Shown here piece after piece: positions 1 to 11,669 of a stretch of DNA of 64,000 nucleotides; the first letter of the stretch is position 1; the number at the start of each line of letters is the position of its first letter. Both the position numbers and the translations under genes were made by a program. Origin of the DNA: Costus lasius (Eukaryota; Streptophyta; Magnoliopsida; Zingiberales; Costaceae); the NCBI GenBank assembly GCA_027563935.2, contig CM050452.1, positions 34,232,850 to 34,296,849 of the forward strand, given 5' to 3'. The notes beneath the pieces were generated by a model. The model was not told the DNA's origin. It made no database searches and saw nothing but the letters and a program-made list of their open reading frames with translations.

Positions 1-1011
1 TTCGGTTTTTCATGTTATATATATACCTTTGCATAAATTCGGTTTTTCATCAAAATAAGAAGTTCTACCATTGTAAAAAAATTCGGTTTTTCATCAAAAT
101 AAGAAGATCTTAAATTCGGTATTTAACATGGTGAAATCTTGAATTTCGATTTAGCATGATCAAATTTCTAATCAATCTCATGCATCAATTAATACAACCA
201 AATTACTAGAAATCAAAAAAACACTCCACTCACTTCTTAAACCGTGAACACAAGGATGAAAACCCTTCCAAAATTTCGTCCAAAGCCTTGGGGTCGCCCA
301 AAGGATCTCCAAGACTCACCAAGGAAATTTCTTCACTTCAAGAAGATCGCCAAGAGGAAGAAGATGAAGAAGAAACACCAAAAAAAAATCGCCTCCAAGC
401 TTTCCAAGAGTCGCCAAGTTCTTTCAAGCCGCCACCTCAATTTTCTCAAGACTCCAAAATCGCCACTAATCTCACCCTAATCGATAATATCACCTAAACT
501 TTGGGTTTTAAAATTTTAAACCCATTAACCAATTTATTCCAATAGGGTTTAACCCATTTAACTAATAATTTCGAATTTTAAACCCAATAACCCAATATCT
601 CATAATTAACTAATTATTTAATTAACTTAACCATTAACCAATCACTTAACGAAAATCCATTAAGGATTTAACTAACATCCAATAAGGATTTAATTATCCA
701 ATAGAGTATAATTAATTAACCAATAAGGTCTAATTAATTAACTTAAAATTTGCAACCCAAAATCCTAATTAATTTATCACAAACAACCAATGATAATTTA
801 TCATAAATTAACAGTCAATAATCAAACAAATAATCTCTAATTAATTTACAAAAATCAATAACCAAAAATTTCTAGTTAATTAACTATCAACCAATACATA
901 AAAATATCACAATCAATAATTTTATTTAAATCATGAACAAAATATCACGGTTACTGATTTTATTTAAATCCAAATAATGCTTACCAGAACTTAAGATCCT
1001 TGGATCTTACA
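1..1011 (-). repeat. Gypsy E (Tekay-type) LTR, right-hand part, cut by window edge
   Basis: The sequence aligns by eye with the last ~1 kb of the Gypsy J LTR (about 41700-42775), including the basic low-complexity stretch at 244-480, the CCAATAAGG-rich stretch and the terminus GGATCTTACA. In element orientation (minus) this is the outer, U3 end of the 5' LTR or of a solo LTR. It stops at 1011 and is followed by TCTAG, the expected target duplication, and then copia B leader. The rest of E lies left of the window, so full element versus solo LTR cannot be decided. The short open frames inside it are LTR sequence, not genes. Confidence 0.85.
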
Positions 1012-1226
1012 TCTAGTCAACCCATCTAGGCTGTCAGATGGTCTGATCAGACTAGTTGGATCTAACCTAGAAGATGCTTTCAACCCCATCAACCCATCTA
1101 AGGATTTATGGTAGGAGCACCTTAGATCTAATCAGCCGCGCAAGATGTAAGTTTTATAAAACATATAGATCAAGCGCAAACAATCAAACAACATGCTTCA
1201 TTTATGTTGATAACCCTTAGATCTAA

Positions 1227-1325
1227 GGGGGTCCCCTTCAAGGGGGAGCGCAAACTTTAGGGGGTCCCCTTCAAGGGGGAGCGCAAACTTTAGGGGGTCC
1301 CCTTCAAGGGGGAGCGCAAACTTTA
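1227..1325. repeat. 33-bp tandem repeat, three exact copies
   Basis: Three identical consecutive 33-bp units occupy 1227-1259, 1260-1292 and 1293-1325. Each holds an inverted repeat, CCCCTT-CA-AGGGG, and ends GCGCAAACTTTA. The exact identity points to recent expansion. The inverted repeat resembles the CCTTGAAGGGG found at the end of copia L LTRs. Confidence 0.95.
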
Positions 1326-1445
1326 GGTAACCATGATACAAGCGCAAAGTTCATGTAACCAAATCATCAAGTAAGCGCAAAATCATCAAGTAAGCGCAAC
1401 ATGTATGGATCACATCAGCAAACATAATAGCATGCATAGAGCCAA

Positions 1446-1457
1446 GCTCTGATACCA
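1446..1457 (-). other. Primer-binding site, copia B
   Basis: On the minus strand this reads TGGTATCAGAGC, the complement of the 3' end of plant initiator tRNA-Met, two bases from the LTR end. It sets B's orientation and marks 1460-3161 as its 5' LTR. Confidence 0.93.
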
Positions 1458-1459
1458 AT

Positions 1460-3161
1460 TGAAGAAACCCCTTAAACAAGGGGGGCAAAAACCCTAGTCA
1501 TGGCGCTAATGAAAAATATGCTAGCGGAAGCAAGGGTTTAAGATCATTTGCATGCCATATGTTCAACTATAACCGATTGAATAGATTGAGAGGGAAATTC
1601 ATACCAACGCCATATGCTTGGAAGTCGGCTTGGATGAAGAGAACAAATTAGATCTCCTCCACAAGTTCACACACAAGATGAAGATGCTTACTCCTTGCGG
1701 TCCCTTGTGCTAGCAAGACACCCAAGCTTTTCTTTTGTCGAATGGAAAGGGGGTGATGAGATGATTCCCTCTTGGCCGAGAGCTCCTCTTGCCAAAGCTC
1801 CTCTCTTTTTTCGATCACCCAACCAAAGAGCTAGGCGTTGAAGCAAAGAGCAAAACGCATATGCGTTTTTGGCGTTGGAGCAAAAACCGGTTTGATTACT
1901 TACCATAAATGGAAGACAATCAAGCCATGCGTTTAAGCCAACCCTAAAACGCCTATTGACATTGAACCAAGCGTTCACCTTTGTGAACCGGTTCAATCCA
2001 ATAACGTCAAATCGACTTTGGTTCTTCAAACCAAACCGAAATAGCTCAAGCCACTTGGTCTAGACCAAATCGAACCCCAAGGCTCATGATCTAACCATTC
2101 ATCTCCTGATGCCCCTGATCTCTTCGATCTAGCATCATCTCTCTCGATCGAAGCTTACCGATCTCAAGTCCTAATCAATCAAACATGATCAGACCAGATC
2201 TCACTTACAATCAGAGATTAAATCCCTCTAATCTGAACTCAAAGAATTCAGTCCATACGATCTGACTCAAGTAAGCCATATCACCAAATTGTGCGACCCT
2301 GAGGGTTTCCTCTAAATGTCGGTAACGATAACTTACGTTATCACGATCAGTGAGGGGTATCTAGCAACACATCACTGTCTCCCGATATAAAGGAAAGAGT
2401 CTTCCAAGACTACTCCCAAACCATAGCACAAGTGTGAATCAAACTCACAAGGCATACATGTATCCTTTGCCACTGGACGTTCTTATTGGACAAGCATGTC
2501 AAGCCTGTAACTCCAATACGATGAGCATGATTAGATCAGATGAACATAGTCATCTGGGTATGGCCATACACTTCCTCAATCATCTCATATAGGGGGGGCC
2601 CCTTAGAACATCACACTCCTTGAACAAGGAGACGGCAATCCTATATCTATCACAAGTGCCCTAACCTGACTCAAGCTCACCATCCAAGATAGTCTATAAT
2701 CATTATGTTTCAAATGATATTGAACTACCTCAAGACAATGACAATCATCATTTAGAAACACAAGTGATCTCAAGTCAGATGACATGTGCCACTTGCTGCT
2801 TACAGGGATCATTCACATCGTGACAAGCAATGGAATATCCCAGTAGGGTCTGTCCAGTACATCCAATGTACCTATGAGTCTACATCTTATCCCATGCTCG
2901 AAGCATCCTATAAGATTAGCACTCATATTAGTCTCAATCATATCAAGGCTGTCTCAGTTCACCAAGATATCTCGACTAAGGACTTATAGCCTGTCAGCCT
3001 AGCTGAACAGCTTTGAGACATTATTCAGAAGTACACTTATTACAGCAGACAAGGTAACAATCTGAATAACAACCATGCCTTTATAAACACAAGAGTTTAT
3101 TACATGATACTTTTACAATCCCAAAGGCCTCAAACATTAGCCTTAAGGGCATACCCCAACA
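1460..3161 (-). repeat. Copia B 5' LTR (1702 bp)
   Basis: The LTR starts TGTTGGGG (minus, from 3161) and ends CA next to the primer site. Its length matches L's LTRs (1703 bp). It contains the family's TTTATATC TATA-like site, the GATAAC/GTTATC inverted repeat and the GTAAGT sites. B is inserted in copia C's LTR; the expected duplicated target is CCTTT at 3162-3166, with the other copy left of the window. Confidence 0.9.
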
Positions 3162-4078
3162 CCTTTATATCGGGAGATAGTGATGTGTTGCTAGATACCC
3201 CTCACTGATCGTGATAACGTAAGTTATCGTTACTGACATTTAAAGGAAACCCTTAGGGTCGTACAATTTGATGATATGGCTTACTTAAGTCAGATCGTGT
3301 GGACTGAATTGTTTTGATTCAGTTTAAAAGGAGTTTAAACTCTGATTGTAAGTGAGATCTGGTCTGATCATGTTTGATTGATTAGGGCTTGAGATCGGTA
3401 AGCTTCGATCGAGAGTATTGATGCTGGATCGGTGAGATCAAGAGCATCGAGAGATGTACGGTTAGATCTTGAACCTTCATGGTTCATATGAGATTTAGAC
3501 CATGGCTTGGCTTGGTTCAATTTGGTCTTTGAACCAATTGCAATTGGACCGAACACAATTGAACCGGTTCACATATGTGAACGCATAGTTCAATTGAATT
3601 GGCGTTTTGGATTGGTTCACATGACATAAGCGCATGGCTTCATGACTTTCCAATTTTGGAAGTCTTGTAACGCCTAACGCCTAAACGCCAAATTGCCAAA
3701 ACGCCTCTTGTCTTGGAAGCTCTCTCGTGCGTGGTGTATCGTCGAGACGAAGAGGAGTGCTTTCGGAAAAGAGAGGATCATCTCATCTCCTCCATACAAA
3801 AGGATAACTTGGCATTTTTGCTAGCACAAGAATTGCGCAAGGAGGAAGCCATCATCACCTTTGTGTGCGTCTTCTTTGGAGGAGAGCCAATTCGCCCTCT
3901 TGCTTCCAAATCGCCATCCACTCATGGCCATGGTGAGATCTTCTCTTGATCTATGAAATGAATCAAAGTTGATTATATAGACATACTACATGCGATCCTA
4001 TGGAAACTCTAATTCCACCCATGCAAATTTTGAAATTGTGCATGATAGGGTTTCACCCCCTTACTTTAGGGAGCTTCA
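3162..4078 (+). repeat. Copia C LTR, 3' part
   Basis: This continues a plus-strand copia LTR from CCTTTATATCGGG, the point where B was inserted, to the terminal CTTCA at 4078. No primer site follows. Instead the sequence passes directly into reverse transcriptase of copia A, so this is C's 3' LTR or a solo LTR. The expected target duplication is ATACA at 4079-4083. The small open frame at 3713-3949 is LTR sequence. Confidence 0.85.
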
Positions 4079-4481
4079 ATACATAGGCTGCTTCTCCTAG
4101 ATCTTTCATCTGGAAACATTTTCTTAACCATGCTTTAACAGCATGCAGTTCAGGAATATCGTTTCCAATGATTAAGATATCATCGACGTAGAGGACTAGG
4201 AAAGTAATCACGCTCCCACTAAACCGCTTATATACACACGGGTCATCTTCATTCTTGATGAAACCAAATTCACATATTGATTCATCAAAACGAATATTCC
4301 AGCTTCTAGATGCTTGCTTAAGTCCATAAATGGACTTCTTTAACTTGCATATTTTATGACGATCTGATGGATTAGTGAAACCTTCAGGTTGTGTCATATA
4401 CACATCCTCATCCAGTTTTCCATTAAGGAAAGCGGTCTTCACATCCATTTGCCAGATCTCATAATCGTAATATGCTGCTAT
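4079..4481 (-). pseudogene. Copia A pol, C-terminal half of RT (split)
   Basis: On the minus strand this encodes the second half of copia reverse transcriptase: the MDVKTAFLNG motif, QPEGF, YGLKQASRSWN and the catalytic VLYVDD box, ending in GEAAYVL where copia C was inserted. The first half of the same domain lies beyond the F insertion at 15063-17677, and removing F with one GCTAT copy leaves a continuous frame. RNase H and A's 3' LTR must lie left of the window. Homology is clear from the near-identical copy in L (about 56530-56920). Confidence 0.92.
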
Positions 4482-7400
4482 TGTAACGCCCTTGATTTTC
4501 TGAATTATGATTTAAGGTTAGAAATTCAGTTTCTGTATTTTTATTGGTTAAAATTTTGGGATTTTTGCCTAATTGTAGGACTTTTCCCTACAGGGCAAAA
4601 ATAATTATTTTTGTTGGGGCTTCGAACCCTCAACCTTGACTATTTGCTCCTGGAATTCTTCCACCATGGTGGCGCATATTTCTGTGTTATTGGAGTGGCG
4701 CATGGTGGTTAAGCCCAGGTAAGCCCATTAAAGCCGATTTCCACTTAAGTTAATTGGGTTATTGGATCTTGGATCCGTTTGGGGTGGAAAAAAAAAAAAA
4801 AAAAGGGGAAAATTCGTGAGAGCTCCTCTCCCTCACGATTTTTGGTTTGTTTCTTGCCCTAGCCGCCTGTGTTGTCGCCCCTCACTGTGCTTGGCGCTCC
4901 TGCAAAATTTCTGACGCTGGTGGTGGCAGACTGGTGGTGGACGAACTTTCTGGAGACCCCTGATCCCCTGTTTTGGCGTTTTCTCTGTGGGCGATTTTTC
5001 TAGTGAGTAATTCGATCCTAAGGAGTCTAATCCGAATTAAAATTCGTTATTTGCCATGATTATTCGTATGGGGTTGAATTCAAATAATTATAGGGTTTTA
5101 AAATCCTGTTCTGCTGAAATCTGCATTCGTTAATCTGACCTTTGTGTACTATAACCCCAATATCTCATGGCCTATAGATCCAAATCGCACGAGATAAATT
5201 TTGTATGAAACTAGATATGTTTGGCTTTAATTTGAATATGATATCGACCATATCCGAGCGGTATTCGTATTTCAATCTGTATTGCAATCCAGCGGTACAA
5301 AATCAGTTTTCTGAAATTCTGGATTTCGACCTTTATGTGTTCGAACCATCATATCTCCCTAGGTATAGCTCGAAATCTTGTCAAATCAGTTTTATTAGAC
5401 CGTAGGCTCGAAGAGCTTTATTTTGACTCCCATAACGCCTATTTTCGATTAGTTATTGGATCTGAAATAAATGTCGCAAGTCTGATATATGAATCTGTTT
5501 TCTTGAAATCTGAAATTCTGACCTTCCTATGTTCGAACCCTTATATCTTCCTGCCTACAATTCGAAATCTTATGAAACCAGTTTTATTGGAAACTAGATT
5601 CAGAGAGCTTCATTTTGAATACAATATTGACTAGCTTTGGTTCGAAATTGGACTAAAAATATATTTTGTAAACTGACAATATAAATCTGCTATGTTTTGG
5701 TTAGACGAATATTCCTTTGTGAGAAAAATTTACATTGTATGGTTTAACCTTTTAAATTGTGGTCTGTAGTTCTTCTAAAATTTATTTGTTTGATGAGAAA
5801 TTTTAGAGAAAACAAAATTGGGGATTTAACTAAGAACTTAGGAATTTTCAAAAATATAGTTGAGCCAATTTTGGGGCTTTTGTCAGTTTTCTTCACGAGC
5901 GTGTAATTAAAATTATCTGTAGTGGGGGACTGAAATTATTTACATGAAATTTGTGCGTTCTGTTAAGGTTCTGAAAGTGGCGCCCCTTACAGTAATTTTA
6001 TAGCTCACGATTTTAGAAATTTTGAGGAGATTATTTCATGAATAATTTCTGTTCTGTGTTTAAATGTTTGTTATATGAATAATTTCTGTTCTGTATTTAA
6101 TTGTTTGTTATGTGGATATTTCCTGTTCTGTTTATATGTTGTGAAGTTTCTGAAAACCTTGAATGTGTTAAAACATTTGTGAGAACATAGAATGGTTTGA
6201 CATGAATTAAGGTTAGTTGTAAGGAATTCACTCATATAAATTCTGTTCTGTGTTTAAGGACTGGATATTAGGGTGTGTCATTTTCTGGTTTGTTAGACTT
6301 TGGGCATAATGTAAGAATTAAGTAGTGGTTGATCCTACTTCTCCGTTTCAGTATAATCTGTTCTGTAAAATTATGCCCTAGTGTAGCACTCTTCCGTGTC
6401 CTTACCCTCCTTCTGTGGCGCTGTAATGGTGCTGATAGTCTACTACGACCCTTGAGACACTATTTCTGTTCTGGGTATTGGAGGCCAGAGTGCCACGTCC
6501 TAACAAGACGGGGGCCACCCACTGATACCTCCTCTACCATTCAGTTCTGGGTTTTGGAGGCCAGAGTGCCACGTCCTAACAAGACGGGGGCCACCCACTG
6601 ATACCTCCTCTACCATTCAGTTCTTGGTTTTGGAGGCCAGAGTGCCACGTCCTAACAAGACGGGGGCCACCCACTGATACCTCCTCTACCATTCAGTTCT
6701 AGGTTTTGGAGGCCAGAGTGCCACGTCCTAACAAGACGGGGGCCACCCACTGATACCTCCTCTACCATTCTGTTCTGGGTATTGGAGACCAGAGTGCCAC
6801 GTCCTGACAAGACGGGGGCCACCCACTGATATCTCCTTTACCATTCTGTTTCTGATATGCATGCATTGTCTCGTCCTCGGCAGAGGTGGGGTCAGACCTT
6901 CTGTGGTCATCAGGCCTTCTGTGGCCTTTCTGTTTCCGATGTAGACTATCCGTTTGGACTCTGAAAATTCTGATTTTCTGTCTGTCAGTTCTGATTTCTG
7001 TAGTTCTGTTTCGATCTGTATTTAGATGTATTAGGCGGTGTGGTTAGTTGGTATGGGTTGGTATATTCATATCCTACCTGTTTGATGCCTATTGTTACAA
7101 GTATCTGTATTTGATTGTGTTTGTTTCTGATATGAGCATGCATGTTAAGTTGATTTATCTTATCTGTTAAATAAAAAGAATTTCAACTTAAGTATGATAT
7201 TTTTGATGTGTACTATGGATGACTTTTAGTGTCTTTTACTCACTGAGCTTTTTAGCTCACCTCCGTTGTTTAAATGTTTTCAGGTGAGACATCAAGACAG
7301 TAATTGCTACAGCTAATATGACGCTAATGTTTGATGTCATTTCTAAGAATAGTCTTCTAAAGATTTATCAGGCCTGCGTGCCTAATTTATTATGACCTAT

Positions 7401-7874
7401 ATGACATGTTTTATCTCCTGAGGGCTTATGCCTGTTTTCAGGATATTATATTATAGTTGTTTCGTTTAAATTATTGGATACAAGTCTTGGATTCTTTTAT
7501 TGAATTGGTTCTTATTTTGAAATGTCCGATTTGAGATGTGTAACCGAATTTGTGTTGTTTATTTTAGTATCTGAATAATCAGTTCTGTATATTTCTGAAA
7601 TTCCACATATGTGTAGTGTGGACGTTTGTTGTTGTTACAAGATATGTGTGTCTGTGCAGCAGTAGTTTAGAATACTTGCTGCCGGATTTTTTCTGGATTT
7701 TCCGGATTTCTATTTCCTAGTAAATCGATCCTATTCAGTTCTGTGCGGTTTTCAGTTCCGTAGTAATGTCCTTCGATGCCGCTTTCTTCTTGTGTTTTAA
7801 TGGAAGAGTAAAAATTTTTGAAACCCCGTATTTTACTTGTATGCGTGTGGGGTGTGATTCTGAGGGATGTTTCA
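4482..7874 (+). repeat. Gypsy F 5' LTR (3393 bp)
   Basis: It starts TGTAACGCCC and ends GATGTTTCA; the 3' LTR ends GATGTTACA. It holds a poly-A run near 4790, many TTCTGTTCTGT motifs (about 6040-6480) and the 76-bp tandem array. The small open frames in it (for example 5205-5634 and 6329-6601) recur in the 3' LTR and look like chance. Confidence 0.95.
6469..6848. repeat. 76-bp tandem repeat x5 in F 5' LTR
   Basis: Five units of 76 bp start at 6469, 6545, 6621, 6697 and 6773. Each carries GTGCCACGTCCT followed by GACGGGGGCCACCCACTGAT. The last unit is most diverged. The minus strand reads GACGTGGCAC, an ACGT core of the bZIP (ABRE/G-box-like) class. A related repeat is found in the LTRs of G, J and N. 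Confidence 0.95.
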
Positions 7875-7876
7875 GA

Positions 7877-7888
7877 TGGTATCAGAGC
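7877..7888 (+). other. Primer-binding site, Gypsy F
   Basis: TGGTATCAGAGC, complementary to the initiator tRNA-Met 3' end, two bases after the 5' LTR. Confidence 0.95.
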
Positions 7889-8020
7889 AATTTTACTAGC
7901 AATTAGAAACTCCGGGGAAGGAAAACTCTGTTTGTGTATTGCTAGAAACCAAGTTAGGATCTGATTTGTGATTGAACATTGGTTGTTATTCTACCGTGTT
8001 ATGTGATGCAGGTAAAAAAA

Positions 8021-9985
8021 ATGGTGCGACCAAGAGCTAGCAGTAGCAACGGTGATCAACAGTCTGATCTGAGGCAGGCCATGGAGGCTATGACTGCTAT
8101 GATGCAACAACAGAACGCATTCATCCAGCAGCAAACTCAGATGATGCAGCAGCAGCAGGCGCAACACATGGAGGTTCAGCAATAGTTATTGCAGCGGCTG
8201 ACGCAGACACCGTCTCAGACACAGTCACAACCGGCTGGTTCTTCTCTGGGTGATGGCGCACATCAACGATATGCTCGGTTGGTTCGAGAGTTTCAGCACC
8301 TGAACCCGACTGCATTTTATGGTAGTCCGGGGCCCAGAGCAGCTGAGGATTGGCTTTTGACACTGGAAAAGATTTTCCAGGTTTTGCGCTGTGATGATGC
8401 AGACAAGCTATGTTTGTCTGTCTTCATGTTGCGTGGAGATGCCGAAGACTGGTGGAAGGGAGTCGTCAGACTAGCGGCAACTGAATCCAGAGTTGTTGAT
8501 TGGCAGTACTTCATGCTGAAGTTCAATGCTAAGTTTTTCCCCTCTAGCTTATCTGAGGAGCGCGAGGTGGAGTTTATTCGTCTTGAGCAGGGCGACCTGA
8601 CGGTGGATCAGTATGAAGCCACATTCGCTCGGTTGTCGGGGTATGCTCCTCACTTAGTCAACACCGAGGAAAGAAGAGCCAAGAAGTTTCAGCGGGGTTT
8701 GAGGAAAGATATCAGGACAAGGGTAGCTATGCTACACTTGGAAACTTATGCTGAAGTGGTAGACAGGGCTCGCACTGCTGAGAGGTGCATTGCGGAGATG
8801 GCTGCAGATATTATTCCAGTCACTGCACCCGCCCCTACTTCTGTGACTTACGCACCCACTCTGGGTGGTAAGGATAAGAAGAATTTCAAGAGGAAGAAAG
8901 ACAATAAGGGCAGATACCAACCTTATCAGAAGCCAGCCAGCACAGTTTCTCAGAATGGCAAGAAGTGTCTCCACTGTGGGAGCACTAAACATCAGGATAA
9001 TGAGTGCTACAGGAAGACTGGCGCTTGCTTCAGATGTGGTAAGGCGGGGCATATGATTAGGGACTGTCCTATGCCGGATGCTAGAGGACAGGGTCAGGGT
9101 GAGAAGCCTACTGTGCAGACTCGCGTGTATGCCATCGCGGAGAGGGATGCTTCGGCTTCGAAGTCTGTGGTGGAAGGTACACTTTATGTGTTTAGTTATT
9201 TGGCACGCATTCTTTTTGATCCTGGTGCCAATTTATCCTTTGTGTCTACATGTTTTGCATCATGTCTGCCTGTGTTGCCTAGGATACTTGATTTCTGTAT
9301 TTCTGTTCATACACCTATGGGTGAGGCCGTATCTACAGATATAACATACCCTGACTGTTTGATTAAGGTAGAAGGATATGATTTACCTATTGACTTGATT
9401 AGTCTTTCTATGAAAGACTATGACATCATTCTGGGCATGGATTGGCTGTCTGCCTATCATGCTACTTTAGATTGTTTTGAAAAGCTAATTACTCTGCATC
9501 TAAGTGATGGACAGCAACTGGTTATCCAAGGCCGGATTTCAGAACAAGAGCCTTTGGTGATATCTCATCTGCAGGCCAGGAAGCTTTTAGCCCAGGGCTG
9601 CAAGGGGTATCTGGCGCATGTCAAGGTGCAGACTGAGCCTGATTTGGATCTGGCTAAAATTCCTGTGGTAAGAGAGTTTGCTGACGTCTTCTCTGATTTA
9701 TCTGGGATACCACCCAGCAGAGAAGTTGAGTTTGGTATCGAGTTGTTGCCAGGCACAGCACCGATATCCAAAGCTCCTTACAGGATGGCAACTTCAGAAC
9801 TGACAGAGCTGAAGAAGCAACTGGAAGAACTATTAGAGAAGGGGTATATTCGGCCCAGTGTTTCTCCATGGGGAGCACCTGTGTTATTTGTGAAGAAGAA
9901 GGATGGTACTTTGCGCATGTGCATCGATTACCGTCAACTCAATCAAGTGACTGTTAAGAATAAGTACCCATTACCCCCGTATTGA
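8021..9985 (+). pseudogene. Gypsy F gag-protease-RT (5' part), with TAG and frameshift
   Basis: Gag starts at ATG 8021 with a Q-rich N-terminus. An in-frame TAG lies at 8183-8185, after which the frame stays open to 9985. Visible domains are the gag core ([17 protein letters not shown], then WWKGVV), two zinc knuckles ([14 protein letters not shown] and [14 protein letters not shown]), retropepsin with [13 protein letters not shown], and the RT start ([16 protein letters not shown]). The catalytic protease signature is DPG rather than D-S/T-G, as also in G. An extra C in the run near 9973 shifts the frame at YPLP and ends it. The family normally encodes one Gag-Pol polyprotein. Confidence 0.92.
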
Positions 9986-10240
9986 TGATCTCTTTAATCA
10001 GTTGCAGGGTGCTACTGTATTCTCTAAAATTGACCTGAGGTCAGAAGTTTTCTGGGCTTAGCTGGATACTACCGCCGCTTTGTGGAGGGTTTTTCCAAGC
10101 TGGCAGGTCCTCTGACTAAGCTAACTAGAAAGAATCTGAAGTTTGAGTGGTCTGATGATTGTGAGTCTAGTTTTCAGGAACTGAAAAAGAGACTGACCAG
10201 TGCTCCTATCCTCATCATTCCCTGTGAGATCAGGATATTC
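9974..10240 (+). pseudogene. Gypsy F RT/RNase H remnant
   Basis: After the frameshift the RT continues ([18 protein letters not shown], about 9980-10041) and jumps straight to [15 protein letters not shown] at the RT end. Compared with G, about 400 bp including the catalytic xDD box is missing. The frame then runs to SAPILIIP (about 10221) and jumps again to the pre-integrase linker, so almost all of RNase H is missing. Both jumps look like short-homology deletions; the first lies at a TCAG shared by the two deletion ends. Confidence 0.85.
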
Positions 10241-11640
10241 TACGGTGGAAAGAGAGGTCTGAGCAAGGCTGGGATGAGAATTTCAGTATGTCGGATGATG
10301 GTCTCCTCAGATTCCGTGGAAGGGTCTGTGTCCCTGAGGACCCTGAGTTGAGAAATGACATTCTTAAGGAAAGTCATTGCACTAAGTATACCATTCATCC
10401 TGGTAGTACCAAGATGTATCAGGATCTGAAAAAGACTTTCTGGTGGCATGGTATGAAGAAGGATGTGCATTTGTTTGTGTCCAGATGTTTGACTTGCCAA
10501 ACCGTGAAGACTGAGCATCAGAGGCCGGGCGGTTTGATGCAGTCTCTCCCTATTCCTCAGTGGAAGTGGGAGCATATCAGTATGGACTTTGTGTGTGGGC
10601 TGCCCAATACCAGAAGGAATCATGATGCCGTATGGGTGATTGTGGACAGACTCACGAAGTCGGCTCACTTCTTACCGATCAAAATGACTTACAGTTTGGA
10701 TCGGTTAGCAAAACTGTACATCGATGAGATTGTCAGATTACATGGAGTTCCCTTGGACATTGTCTCTGACCGTGATCCTCGATTTCTGTCCAGGTTTTGG
10801 AAGAAATTACAGGAAGATTTGGGAACTAATCTGAGTTTCAGCACTGCATATCATCCTCAATCTGATGGTCAGACAGAGAGAACTATTCAGACACTTGAGG
10901 ATCTTCTGAGATCTTATGTGATTGACTGGTCTGTTGAGTGGGATCTGGACTTATCACTGATAGAGTTCACCTACAACAATAGCTTCCACTCTAGCATACA
11001 GATGGCTCCGTATGAGGCCCTATATGGGAGGAAATGCAGAACACCTATATGCTGGGAGGAAACTGGGGACAGAACAGTGCTAAAGTCTGATGCTGTTCAG
11101 GAAGCCACTGAGAAGATCAGAGAAATTCAGAAAAAGATGAAGATTGCTCAGGATAGACAGAGGAGTTATGCTGATGTGAGGCGGCGTCCTCTTGAGTTTT
11201 TGGTGGGAGAGCATGTTTTCCTAAAGGTCTCGCCTATGAAAGGGGTGATGAGATTTGGGAAGAGAGGAAAATTGAGTCCCAGGTACATTGGTCCCTTTGA
11301 TATCATTGAGAGGGTTGGACCTGTGGCATACCGACTTGCTCTACCCCCATCACTAGAACACCTCCATAATGTGTTCCATGTTTCTGCACTCAGAAAATAT
11401 TGTTCTGATCCTTCTCATGTTCTGGAGTTGGAACCTCTCCAGCTTGAAGAGAACATGACTTTTGTGGTGAAACCTCTCAGAATTGAAGATAGAAAAGAGA
11501 AAGTGCTGAGGAATAAGGTTATTCCACTTGTGAAAGTCATCTGGGGAAATCAGTCTGTTGAAGAAGCCTCTTGGGAGGTTGAAGCAGAGATGAGAAAGGA
11601 GCATCCTCACCTGTTCAGTGATGGGCTTGGTCAGCTTTAG
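10241..11640 (+). pseudogene. Gypsy F integrase and chromodomain
   Basis: The frame containing [11 protein letters not shown] is open to 11640 (TAG), about 450 residues from 10288. It holds the HHCC zinc-binding region (H...H...CLTC, residues ~30-70), the core catalytic residues (MDFVCG, VSDRD, DGQTE), a GPF motif and a C-terminal chromodomain ([25 protein letters not shown]). The chromodomain and zinc-knuckle Gag place F with Tekay/Del chromoviruses. The domain looks functional but is cut off from RT, so it could only work if translated separately or supplied by another copy. Confidence 0.9.
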
Positions 11641-11656
11641 AGGACTAAAGCTCTAT

Positions 11657-11669
11657 AAGGGGGGGAGGA
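11657..11669 (+). other. Polypurine tract, Gypsy F
   Basis: A purine run ending GGGAGGA directly abuts the 3' LTR start TGTAACG at 11670. It is the expected plus-strand primer. Confidence 0.9.

Larger units (their letters stand above)
1012..1459 (-). other. Copia B leader fragment (primer site to E insertion)
   Basis: This is minus-strand leader of the 1.7-kb-LTR copia family, matching the start of A's leader (about 19190-19491). It carries the shared GTCAGATGGTCTGATCAGAC segment and the primer site next to the LTR. Gypsy E interrupts it, and B gag and pol must lie left of the window. It holds a 33-bp tandem repeat that A, K and L lack at this place. Confidence 0.8.

Noticed and set aside
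244..497. Basic open frames in the E LTR (and relatives near 23225, 30849, 42035 and 44973)
   Set aside because: They lie in LTR sequence, overlap in two frames, differ between copies and lack any domain; low-complexity shadows.
3713..3949. Possible host exon in the copia C LTR (also 47730-47939 and 59025-59234)
   Set aside because: The same segment recurs in every copia LTR in either orientation without conserved frame; it is LTR sequence.
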